A DNA stretch of 46,745 nt from Streptomyces sp. yr375 (lineage in GTDB: Bacteria > Actinomycetota > Actinomycetes > Streptomycetales > Streptomycetaceae), in the NCBI RefSeq assembly GCF_900110755.1, contig NZ_FOFF01000060.1:1-46745 (forward strand), given 5' to 3'. Of the stretch, positions 33,742 to 43,134 are shown piece by piece. Both the position numbers and the translations under genes were made by a program. Under the pieces are notes generated by a model that was given only the letters and a program-made list of their open reading frames with translations, was not told the origin of the DNA and made no database searches. Each line of letters opens with the position of its first letter. Positions within the stretch are counted from its first letter, which is position 1.

Positions 33742-34980
33742 TCAGGACACCGGTCGGGAATCGGCCCAGGCGAGCTCGAACTCCTCGCGGTATGCCGAGA
33801 AAAGTCCGCCTTCGTCGGCCTCGCCCGACTTGACCACCCGGCTGCCGTTGCGCAGCACCAGCACCGGTGCCTCCATGCCGCGCATGCGCCGCAGGTAGGA
33901 CTGGATCACGGCGATGCCGTCGGTGCCGTCGCCGTCGACGAGGTAGGCGGTGAAGCGGGGCGTCTCGTCGTACACCTGGATCTGGAAGGCGCCCGGGTCG
34001 CGCAGCCGGGCCCGGACCCGGCGCATGTGCAGGATGTTCATCTCCACCGCGCGGCTCAACTCGCCCCGCTTCATGCCGAGTTCGCGTTCGCGGCGCTTGA
34101 CCGCGCTGGAGGCGGGGTTGAGGAACAGCAGCCGGACGCGGGCCCCGGCCTCGGCGAGGCGGACCAGCCGGCGGCCGGAGAAGTTCTGCACGAGCAGGTT
34201 GAGGCCGATGCCGATGGCGTCGAGGCGGCGCGCGCCGTCGAAGATGTCCTCGGCGGGGAACTGCCGCAGCAGCCGCACCCGGTCGGTGTGGACGGCGACC
34301 ACGTCCGCGTACCGGTCGCCGATGAGGTCCTCGACGGCGTCGACGGGCAGCCGGCGTGCGGAGGGCACGTCGCCGCTGGTGCCGAGCATCTCCAGGAGCC
34401 GCGAGGAGGCCCGTTCGGCCTGGTTCAGGACGGCCTCGGACAGGGCCCGGTTGCGGGAGACGACGTTGCGGGTCACCTCCAGCTCGTCCAGGGCGAGTTC
34501 GACGTCCCGGCGGTCGTCGAAGTACGGCTCGAAGCACGGCCAGTGCTGCACCATCAGCTCGCGCAGTTGCGGCAGCGTGAGGAAGGAGATCACGTTGTCG
34601 TCGGCCGGGTCGAGCAGGTAGCCCTTGCGGCGGCTGACCTCGCGGACGGCGACCGCGCGCTGCACCCACTCCTGTCCGGCGGGACCGGCGGCGGCGACCA
34701 CCCACTCGTCGCCGTTGACGGGCTCGTAGATGGGCCGCAGCACGGCGGCCACCACGGCGCGCAGCCGCTGTTCGACGAGGTTCAGCCAGATGTAGGCCCG
34801 GCCGGCCCGCTGGGCGCGGGTGCGCACCTCCCGCCAGGCGTCGGCGTCCCAGTCCAGCTCCGGTCCGATGGCGTTCGTCTCCATCGGCCGGGCCAGGGAC
34901 ACCGTGCCGGGCGGGGCGTCTGCGGAGCCTGCCCCGTGACCCTCGTCACCAGGGGGCAGTTCCAGCCCTCCCGAGCCCAC
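33742..34980 (-). CDS. SAV2148-family HEPN-domain protein
   Basis: About 412 residues from GTG 34980 (GGAAGG upstream; ATG 34884 is an alternative). I recognise it as the conserved Streptomyces SAV2148 family, named for a HEPN domain. The N-terminal half is helical (AYIWLNLVEQRLRAVVAAVL, ELALDELEVTRNVVSRNRAL). The C-terminal half, with LDAIGIGLNLLVQNFSGRRL, RLLFLNPASSAVKRRE and YDETPRFTAYLVDG, resembles phospholipase-D-like or DUF5919-type sensor domains seen in conflict and stress proteins. The RN of the HEPN RNase motif is present in TRNVVSRNR, but the expected His is not, so RNase activity is doubtful. Confidence 0.75.
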   Translation of the reverse strand: MGSGGLELPPGDEGHGAGSADAPPGTVSLARPMETNAIGPELDWDADAWREVRTRAQRAGRAYIWLNLVEQRLRAVVAAVLRPIYEPVNGDEWVVAAAGPAGQEWVQRAVAVREVSRRKGYLLDPADDNVISFLTLPQLRELMVQHWPCFEPYFDDRRDVELALDELEVTRNVVSRNRALSEAVLNQAERASSRLLEMLGTSGDVPSARRLPVDAVEDLIGDRYADVVAVHTDRVRLLRQFPAEDIFDGARRLDAIGIGLNLLVQNFSGRRLVRLAEAGARVRLLFLNPASSAVKRRERELGMKRGELSRAVEMNILHMRRVRARLRDPGAFQIQVYDETPRFTAYLVDGDGTDGIAVIQSYLRRMRGMEAPVLVLRNGSRVVKSGEADEGGLFSAYREEFELAWADSRPVS

Positions 34981-35082
34981 CCGCGCACCGCCTTCCGCTC
35001 CCCCGAGCACTCCCCGTCCCAACGATCAAGGAAGGGTACTCCGGGAGCGGCGGGCGGTGCAGCCGGATGGACAGGTCGTTTC

Positions 35083-36417
35083 TCAACTACCGTTGTTCGG
35101 TTGCCCGTTCTGTCCGGCGAGGGCCGGCGGAGTGAGCGGATTCATAGCGGTGACGTCCCTGGGGACGAGGGAGAAGCCCTGCCAGTGGACCGGCATGGGC
35201 TGCTGGTCCTCGTCGCGGGCGATGTGGTGGAAGCCCACGTTCACCCAGGTCACGGGGTGGGTGAGGGGCTGGCCGTCGACCCACTTGTCGACGGATGCGC
35301 CGTGCAGCGGACTGCCGCAGATGCGCACGTTGTTGCTGGCGTACTGCTCGCACTTGTTGTACTGCGTGAAGTAGACGTCGTGCTGGGTGAAGGAGCGCCC
35401 CGGGTACTTGGTGGTGGCGCCGGGGACGAGTTCGTAGGAGCGGGCGTGGCCGTCCTTGTTCTTGCCGGTCGCGCTGACCACCCGCCACCAGCGCATGTTC
35501 CGGGCGTCGCCCGCGAGTTCCTTGGTGACGGCGGTGCGGGTGGTCTTGTTGGTCGGGCCCTGCTGTCCGCCGGCGGGCGGGCTGACCACCGAGTCGTACT
35601 GCTCCACCTTGGTGTGGGAGGAGCCGTCGAGGCCGAAGTCGAGCCGCCAGAAGACGTTGTGGCTGTGGCTGGTGGCGTAGGACTTGGCGCCCTTGCCTAT
35701 GGGCCAGCCGCGGCCGTCCCCGGCGTCGTAGTCGAAGGGCGAGAGGCTGCCGGTGGCGCCGACGTTCATGTTGATGGCGCCGTCGTCGGAGAAGCGCCAC
35801 TCGGTGATGTACTCGTACCAGCCGACCTGGTTGACGGTGTAGACGAGCAGGTCCTTGCCCTGCGTCTGGAAGACCTTGTTGCCCGTGTCGGACTGCATGC
35901 GGTAGGCGTGGCCCCGCGCGCGGGTCGTCGTGCACAGGCCCTTCACGTTCGGGCTGTCGGAGTCGAAGGAGTCGGGGACCTTCACCGACCTGATGGTGCC
36001 GCCGGGGCACTCGGCGGGCGTCATGTTCACCAGGCCCGAGCCGAAGTTGTAGTCGGTGATGTCGTTGTACTCGTTCTTGCCGTCGTCGTACGGCACATGG
36101 ATCTGGGCGATCTTGGCGCTGTTGAGGACCCTGATCGGCTTGGCCTCGCCGGGCGGCTGGTAGGAGACCTTCTCCAGGACGAGCCCCGACTTGGCCTCGA
36201 AGCGCCAGCACATGCGCCAGGTCGTGCCGGTGGAGAGCTTCTGTTCGATGCGGTAGGCGGCGCTGCAGTCGGCCGCCGCGGGGGCCGCGGGGGCCGCCTT
36301 CGGCCGGGCGGCGGCCGGACCGGCGCCGACCGTCGCCCCGGCGGCCAGCGCGGCTACCGAGAGACCGACGACCGCCCCTGTGCGGACCCGGGCCCGGCTG
36401 ATGCTGTTGACACGCAT
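35083..36417 (-). CDS. Copper amine oxidase catalytic-domain protein, secreted
   Basis: 444 residues with a signal peptide ending near residue 37 (VGLSVAALAAGATVGAGPAA). The rest matches the catalytic beta-sandwich of copper amine oxidases: RFEAKSGLVLEKVSY, QIHVPYDDG, VGWYEYITEWRF with Tyr201 at the position of the TPQ-forming tyrosine, copper ligands His251 and His253 (HSHNVFWRLDFGLDG), and His411 in PMPVHWQGF after VNVGFHHIARDED. The residue before Tyr201 is Trp instead of the usual Asn. The N2/N3 domains are missing and appear to be encoded by the gene just upstream. Expected activity is oxidation of primary amines to aldehydes with hydrogen peroxide outside the cell. Confidence 0.82.
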   Translation of the reverse strand: MRVNSISRARVRTGAVVGLSVAALAAGATVGAGPAAARPKAAPAAPAAADCSAAYRIEQKLSTGTTWRMCWRFEAKSGLVLEKVSYQPPGEAKPIRVLNSAKIAQIHVPYDDGKNEYNDITDYNFGSGLVNMTPAECPGGTIRSVKVPDSFDSDSPNVKGLCTTTRARGHAYRMQSDTGNKVFQTQGKDLLVYTVNQVGWYEYITEWRFSDDGAINMNVGATGSLSPFDYDAGDGRGWPIGKGAKSYATSHSHNVFWRLDFGLDGSSHTKVEQYDSVVSPPAGGQQGPTNKTTRTAVTKELAGDARNMRWWRVVSATGKNKDGHARSYELVPGATTKYPGRSFTQHDVYFTQYNKCEQYASNNVRICGSPLHGASVDKWVDGQPLTHPVTWVNVGFHHIARDEDQQPMPVHWQGFSLVPRDVTAMNPLTPPALAGQNGQPNNGS

Positions 36418-36433
36418 GAGGACATGACTCCCT

Positions 36434-36456
36434 TTGCCTCCCTCTACAGGAGGCAA
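36434..36456 (-). promoter_or_regulatory. Intercistronic hairpin between the two amine-oxidase genes
   Basis: TTGCCTCC (36434-36441) and GGAGGCAA (36449-36456) form a perfect 8-bp stem with a 7-base loop, ending about 16 bases before the catalytic-domain start codon. It includes a GGAGG sequence and could control translation or mRNA processing between the two genes. Confidence 0.5.
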
Positions 36457-36510
36457 GTTGGAAAAACGGACTGAGGGCAGAGCCCCTTGGGTGCGGTGCT
36501 GGGCCTGCGT

Positions 36511-37344
36511 TCAGCCGGCGAGCCGGGCGACCTTGCGGGTGCTGAGGTCGACGACCAGGGACCGGGCGTCGATCCACGGACCGTTCTTCACCTTCGGCAG
36601 CAGCCGTACGCAGCGGTGTTCGCCGCACTTGTCGAGGACGGCGGGCTCGGCCCCCGGCACCGCCCGGTACACCATGCTGGCGAGCCGCAGTTGGTCCGGG
36701 GAGGTGAGCTCCTTGCCGGTGGCGTCCTTGAAGTCGGCCTTCAGGCCCGCGCCCAGCGGGTCGGCGATCAGCAGCCGGGCCGCCTCGGTCTGCTCGGCGG
36801 CGCTCAGCGGCGGCTGCACGCCGCGCTGCGCGCCGGTGGCCTCCACCTTGCCGGTGTCGAGGTTGACCGTCCGGGTGAGGAGCGTGTCGTCCTTGTAGTC
36901 GTAGAACGACGCCTCCGCGCGGCGGGGCGCGGCGGGGTCGTCCACCTCGTCGGCCTCGGGCTCGGCGAGGTCCACGCCGAGGCGCTGCGGGCCACGACCG
37001 CCGTCGACGTCCTTACCGGCGGCGAGCTGCTGCCGGTTGAGCGCTATCTTCTCGACGCGCGCGATCTCGTCGTCGGTCAGCGGGTCGCGGCCCCGCCCCT
37101 TCGCGCCCTCGGCGGGGGCCTCCTGGACGACGCCTGGCGGTACGTCCCCCGCCGCGTCGCCCTGCTGCTGTCCGGCCGCCTGCCCGGCGCTCTGCGCGCC
37201 CTTGGCGCCGCCCTTGCCGCCGCCCGTGTCGTCCGCCCCCGCCGTGCCCGGCAGGGTGATGCCGATCATCACGGCCGTCGCCGTCACCGCGATGGCCGTA
37301 CCCGCCACCACCTTGCCCAGGTGGCGGCGCACTGTCGTGCGCAC
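36511..37344 (-). CDS. Secreted protein resembling copper amine oxidase N2/N3 domains
   Basis: 277 residues from GTG 37344 with GGGGGAG upstream. An N-terminal signal peptide (VVAGTAIAVTATAVMIGITLPGTAGA as two halves of one hydrophobic stretch) is followed by a Gly/Ala/Gln-rich spacer. After it come DPLTDDEIARVEKIAL, LGVDLAEPEADEV, RAEASFYDYKDDTLLTRTV and GVQPPLSAAEQTEA. This order of motifs is that of the N2 and N3 domains of copper amine oxidases (the PLT-x-x-E start, EP, R-x-A-x-V and QP-x-L-x-x-E). The gene lies 93 bases upstream of the catalytic-domain gene on the same strand, so the two likely form one operon and perhaps one bipartite enzyme. Confidence 0.7.
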   Translation of the reverse strand: MRTTVRRHLGKVVAGTAIAVTATAVMIGITLPGTAGADDTGGGKGGAKGAQSAGQAAGQQQGDAAGDVPPGVVQEAPAEGAKGRGRDPLTDDEIARVEKIALNRQQLAAGKDVDGGRGPQRLGVDLAEPEADEVDDPAAPRRAEASFYDYKDDTLLTRTVNLDTGKVEATGAQRGVQPPLSAAEQTEAARLLIADPLGAGLKADFKDATGKELTSPDQLRLASMVYRAVPGAEPAVLDKCGEHRCVRLLPKVKNGPWIDARSLVVDLSTRKVARLAG

Positions 37345-37403
37345 AATCTCCCCCTACTCCCCCTACTCCCCGTGCTGCCCGGGAGTACCTGTCCGCCCCA
37401 CTG

Positions 37404-37506
37404 GTTCGGCATACGACGCCCCATGACGTACTACGACGAACCCCTCTATGCCGTCGCATCCCGCCCTATCTCGTTCTATCCCGTTGTATGGCGTCGTATG
37501 CACTGG
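37404..37506. promoter_or_regulatory. Opposed array of 10-bp units in the amine-oxidase/glgX intergenic region
   Basis: On the plus strand six consecutive decamers start at 37447, 37457, 37467, 37477, 37487 and 37497 (for example TATCCCGTTG and TATGGCGTCG; consensus YATSNCGTYS). On the minus strand four more decamers with the same CGTC phase fill 37404-37443. The two blocks point away from each other around 37445, and the arms GCATACGACGCC (37409-37420) and GGCGTCGTATGC (37490-37501) are perfect inverted repeats. It lies between divergent genes and probably serves as a cooperative multi-site operator. Confidence 0.65.
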
Positions 37507-37611
37507 TCGATCGGTAAGAGGGACGTAAGTCACCGGTGGTTCCCTCACTTTCCCGGAGACTCGACGCCAAGGGGCCCCCGGCAGGGCGGCTCACCTGAAA
37601 GAGTCGTGTCC

Positions 37612-39756
<2,145 letters not shown>

Positions 39757-39856
39757 GGCCTGCCGACATGCAGGCTGCCGACATGGGGGCGCGGGCCGGT
39801 GACTCAGCCGGAGGGGGTGTGACACGAAACGCGGCAGGGCGGGTACGTAGGTGGTC

Positions 39857-42244
39857 ATGACCCCTGAGCGACGTGCCGCCTCCGTTCCCGTGCCGCCCAC
39901 GGCGACCTACCGGCTCCAGTTGCAGCCCGAGTTCCCGTTCCGGGCCGCGGCGGCCGCCGTGCCGTATCTGGCCTCGCTCGGCGTGTCGCATCTGCACCTG
40001 TCCCCCGTCCTGGAGGCGGTGCCCGGCTCCCCGCACGGGTACGACGTCGTGGACCCCACGCGCGTGCGTGCCGAGCTCGGCGGCGAGAACGGGCTGCGGG
40101 CGCTGGCGCGCACCGCGCGGGAGCACGGGCTCGGGCTGGTCGTGGACATCGTGCCGAACCACATGGCGATGGCCCCGCGCCACAACCGCGCCCTGTGGGA
40201 GGTACTGCGCGAGGGCCCGAAGTCGCCGTACGCGCGCTGGTTCGACATCGACTGGGAGGCGCGGGGCGGGCAGTTGCTGCTCCCGGTGCTCGGCGGACCC
40301 GGCGGCGCGGAGCTGGCGCACCTGCGGGTGGACGGCGACGTCCTGCGCTACTACGACCACGTCTTCCCCCTCCGCGAGGGCACCGCGCACCTGCCGCTGC
40401 CGGGGCTGCTGGACGCCCAGTGGTACCGGCCGGTGTGGTGGCGGCTGGCCCGCACCGAGCTGAACTACCGGCGCTTCTTCAGCATCTCGGAGCTGATCGG
40501 GGTGCGGGTGGAGGACCCGGAGGTGTTCGAGGCCACCCACGGCACGATCCTGCGGCTGCTGCGCGAGGGCGTGGTCGACGGGCTGCGCGTCGACCACCCC
40601 GACGGCCTCGCCGACCCCGACGCCTACCTGGAGCGGCTGCACGCGGCGAGCGGCGGCCGCTGGACGGTCGTCGAGAAGATCCTCGCCGACGGGGAGCGGC
40701 TGCCGGACTCCTGGCCCGTCGCCGGCACCACCGGCTACGACGCCCTGCGCCGCGTGGACGGCCTTTTCACCGACCCCGTGGGGGCCGGGGAGCTGCTGGC
40801 CCGCTACCGGCGTCTGGCGGCCCCTCAGGCGGACCGGGGCGGCGACTGGGCGGCGACGGTGCGGCGGGCGGCGTACGGGGTGCTGCGCCACGAGCTGGCG
40901 GCCGAGACGGACCGGCTGACCCGGGTGGCGTCCCGGGTGTGCGCCGCGTCGACAGACCCCGCGTTGTGGGACCGGGCGCCCTGGGCGCTGCGCACGGCTC
41001 TGGAGGAGCTGCTCGTCCGTCTGGAGGTGTACCGGCCGTACGCCTCGGGCGACCCGGCGGCCGTCGTTACCGAGGAGGCGGCCGAGGCCGCGCGGGAGGC
41101 GTTCGCCGTGCCGGAGGAGGCGGGCGCGGTCGACGTGGTGTGGGGCCTGGTGCTGGGCGGGGAGGGGGCGGCGGGGGCGGAGTTCCGGGCGCGGTTCGCG
41201 CAGACGTCGTCCGCGCTGCGGGCCAAGTCGGTGGAGGACACGGCGTTCTACCGGTACGTGCCGCTGCTGTCGGCGAACGAGGTGGGCGGCGACCCCGGCC
41301 GCCCTGGCGTGTCCCCCGGCGACTTCCACGCGTACTGCGCGCGCGTGCAGCGCGACTGGCCGGCGACGGGGACGGTCGTGTCGACGCACGACACCAAGCG
41401 CAGCGCCGACGTACGCGCCGCCCTCGCCGTGCTCACCGAGTGCCCGCAGCGCTGGACGGACGTCCTGGAACAGCTCCCGCGCGCGGAGGACGGTACGGCG
41501 GACGGGCAGGTGGCGTGGGCGGCCTGGCAGACGGTGTTCGGGCTCGGCCCGGCGGCCCCGGAGCACACCCAGGAGCGTTTCCAGGAGCGCGTCCAGGAGG
41601 CGCTGTTGAAGCACGCGCGCGAGGCGGGGATGTACACGAGCTGGACGGAGCAGGAACCGTCGTACGAGAAGGCGGTGGCCGCGTTCGTGGCGGCGGGGCC
41701 GTGCGGGGCCCCGGGCGAGCGGGTGGCCGCGCTGCGCGCCGCCCTGGAGCCGTACGTCCGGGCGAACGTGCTCGGCACGGCGCTGGTGCATCTGACGATG
41801 CCGGGGGTGCCTGACGTCTACCAGGGCACGGAAAGCGAGTACCGGGCGCTGGTGGACCCGGACAACCGGCGCCCGGTGCGGTTCCCGCCGGAGGATCCCG
41901 GCGTCAAGGGCGCGGTGACGGCGGCGGCGCTGCGACTGCGCCGCCGGCGGCCGGACGTCTTCGGCGACTCGGCGACGTACGAGCCGCTGCCCGCCGAGGG
42001 AGCGGCCGCCGACCACTGTCTGGCGTTCGCGCGCTCCGGGCGGGTCGTCACGGCCGTGACGCGGCTGTCGCTGCGGCTGGCGGAAGCGGGCGGCTGGCAC
42101 GAGACCCGGCTGTCGCTGCCGCCGGGCAGGTGGGCCGACGTCCTGGCCCCGGAACAGGGGCCTGCGCGGGAGTTCACGGGGCACGCGCGCGTGGCGGAAC
42201 TTTTCGAGCGGCTGCCGGTGGCGCTGCTGGAGCGGGTGGAGTGA
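39857..42244 (+). CDS. treY: Malto-oligosyltrehalose synthase
   Basis: 795 residues from ATG 39857 with AGGTGG close upstream. GH13 family with TreY signatures: ATYRLQLQPEF at the N-terminus, LSPVLEAVPGSPHGYDVVDP, VVDIVPNHMA, Asp246 in GLRVDHPDGLADP, Glu273 in VVEKIL and Asp512 in STHDTKRSADVR, then PDVYQGTE. It converts the reducing-end alpha-1,4 bond of maltodextrins to trehalose linkage. The partner hydrolase TreZ is not in the window. Confidence 0.95.
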   Translation: MTPERRAASVPVPPTATYRLQLQPEFPFRAAAAAVPYLASLGVSHLHLSPVLEAVPGSPHGYDVVDPTRVRAELGGENGLRALARTAREHGLGLVVDIVPNHMAMAPRHNRALWEVLREGPKSPYARWFDIDWEARGGQLLLPVLGGPGGAELAHLRVDGDVLRYYDHVFPLREGTAHLPLPGLLDAQWYRPVWWRLARTELNYRRFFSISELIGVRVEDPEVFEATHGTILRLLREGVVDGLRVDHPDGLADPDAYLERLHAASGGRWTVVEKILADGERLPDSWPVAGTTGYDALRRVDGLFTDPVGAGELLARYRRLAAPQADRGGDWAATVRRAAYGVLRHELAAETDRLTRVASRVCAASTDPALWDRAPWALRTALEELLVRLEVYRPYASGDPAAVVTEEAAEAAREAFAVPEEAGAVDVVWGLVLGGEGAAGAEFRARFAQTSSALRAKSVEDTAFYRYVPLLSANEVGGDPGRPGVSPGDFHAYCARVQRDWPATGTVVSTHDTKRSADVRAALAVLTECPQRWTDVLEQLPRAEDGTADGQVAWAAWQTVFGLGPAAPEHTQERFQERVQEALLKHAREAGMYTSWTEQEPSYEKAVAAFVAAGPCGAPGERVAALRAALEPYVRANVLGTALVHLTMPGVPDVYQGTESEYRALVDPDNRRPVRFPPEDPGVKGAVTAAALRLRRRRPDVFGDSATYEPLPAEGAAADHCLAFARSGRVVTAVTRLSLRLAEAGGWHETRLSLPPGRWADVLAPEQGPAREFTGHARVAELFERLPVALLERVE

Positions 42245-42279
42245 GGTCCCGGTCCCGGTCGGGAAGGTGATCATCGGCG

Positions 42280-42308
42280 TTGACAGGTGACGGTCAGGTG
42301 CATGTAAT
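42280..42308 (+). promoter_or_regulatory. Near-consensus promoter for the hemerythrin gene
   Basis: TTGACA (42280-42285), a 17-base spacer, then TGTAAT (42303-42308). This is a strong vegetative-sigma-type promoter, predicting a transcript start near 42315 and a leader of about 180 bases. It is located just after treY and reads to the hemerythrin-domain gene. Confidence 0.65.
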
Positions 42309-42390
42309 GGAAGCGGTGTCGCGTGACGCCGACCAAAGAGCAGTGGGCCGGTCGGCGATCGGGCGAACACCCTTCTTCGAGGGACACGCC

Positions 42391-42420
42391 ATGAGTTCAC
42401 ACTCCGCGCCTCGCATCTGA
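42391..42420 (+). CDS. Nine-codon upstream ORF in the hemerythrin leader
   Basis: ATG 42391 to TGA 42420 encodes MSSHSAPRI, with GAGGGA eight bases upstream. It lies inside the predicted leader, 76 bases before the hemerythrin start, and is followed by an imperfect GACGC/GCGTC hairpin region and a pyrimidine-rich tract. It may be a regulatory uORF or chance. Confidence 0.3.
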   Translation: MSSHSAPRI

Positions 42421-42496
42421 ACCCGACGCAGCGCTGACGCGCGTCGCCGTTCAGCTCCCGTCTCGCCTCCTCTTTCTTCTCCGGAGACACATCCGT

Positions 42497-43075
42497 ATGC
42501 CCACTGAACCCACTCAATCCGCTGTGCCCACTGTGCCCGACCCCGATGGCCGGGAAGCGCCCGGCGAGGTGCGCACCCTCGCCGACAAGATCATGGAGGT
42601 CCATACCTGGCTGCGTGGCCAGGTGCGTCAGGTGCGGGCGGAGGTCGACGCCCACTTCGCCGCGCACGCGGCCCACGACGGACCCGGTGAGCCGCCCGCG
42701 CCGAATCTCGGGTTGCAGCTCCGGCAGCGCTGCCTCGCGTTCTGCCAGGCCCTGCGGTTCCACCACACCAGCGAGGACGAGCATGTGTTCCCCACGATGG
42801 CGGTCCACCACCCCGACCTGGCCGACACGTTCGCTCGGCTCGCCGAGGAACACCGCACGGTCGCCCGCATCCAGGAGGAGCTGACGGCCCTGCTGGCCGA
42901 CATCACCATCGCCGACCCCGAGCGCTTCCGTACGGAACTGGACGCGATGTCGCGGGAGTTGAACGCCCACCTGGACCACGAGGAGAAGACGGTCGTCCCC
43001 CTTCTGGCACACGTCCCGTGGCCGCCGCCACGCGCTTCCGAGCGCCCCCCGGAGCCTCCCCCCAGGCGTTCTTGA
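42497..43075 (+). CDS. Hemerythrin-like domain protein
   Basis: 192 residues. A four-helix hemerythrin domain is indicated by EVHTWLRGQVRQV, FHHTSEDEHVFPTM, EEHRTVARIQEEL and HLDHEEKTVVPLL, which supply the His and Glu/Asp ligands for a di-iron site. N- and C-terminal tails are Pro-rich. Likely cytosolic, with roles in oxygen, nitric-oxide or oxidative-stress sensing or iron binding. The start ATG 42497 lies after a pyrimidine tract with CCGGAG as ribosome-binding site. A near-consensus promoter lies upstream. Confidence 0.88.
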   Translation: MPTEPTQSAVPTVPDPDGREAPGEVRTLADKIMEVHTWLRGQVRQVRAEVDAHFAAHAAHDGPGEPPAPNLGLQLRQRCLAFCQALRFHHTSEDEHVFPTMAVHHPDLADTFARLAEEHRTVARIQEELTALLADITIADPERFRTELDAMSRELNAHLDHEEKTVVPLLAHVPWPPPRASERPPEPPPRRS

Positions 43076-43134
43076 CAGTTCGCAGCGGGCCGTGGGGTAC
43101 TGCGGATGCGAAGGCCGGGCGGACGCGTACGGGG

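Noticed and set aside
36487..37611. N-terminal extension of glgX to about 1089 residues
   Set aside because: The extra 375 codons run antisense through the amine-oxidase N-domain gene and the decamer array; the GlgX family starts at the Met at 37612.
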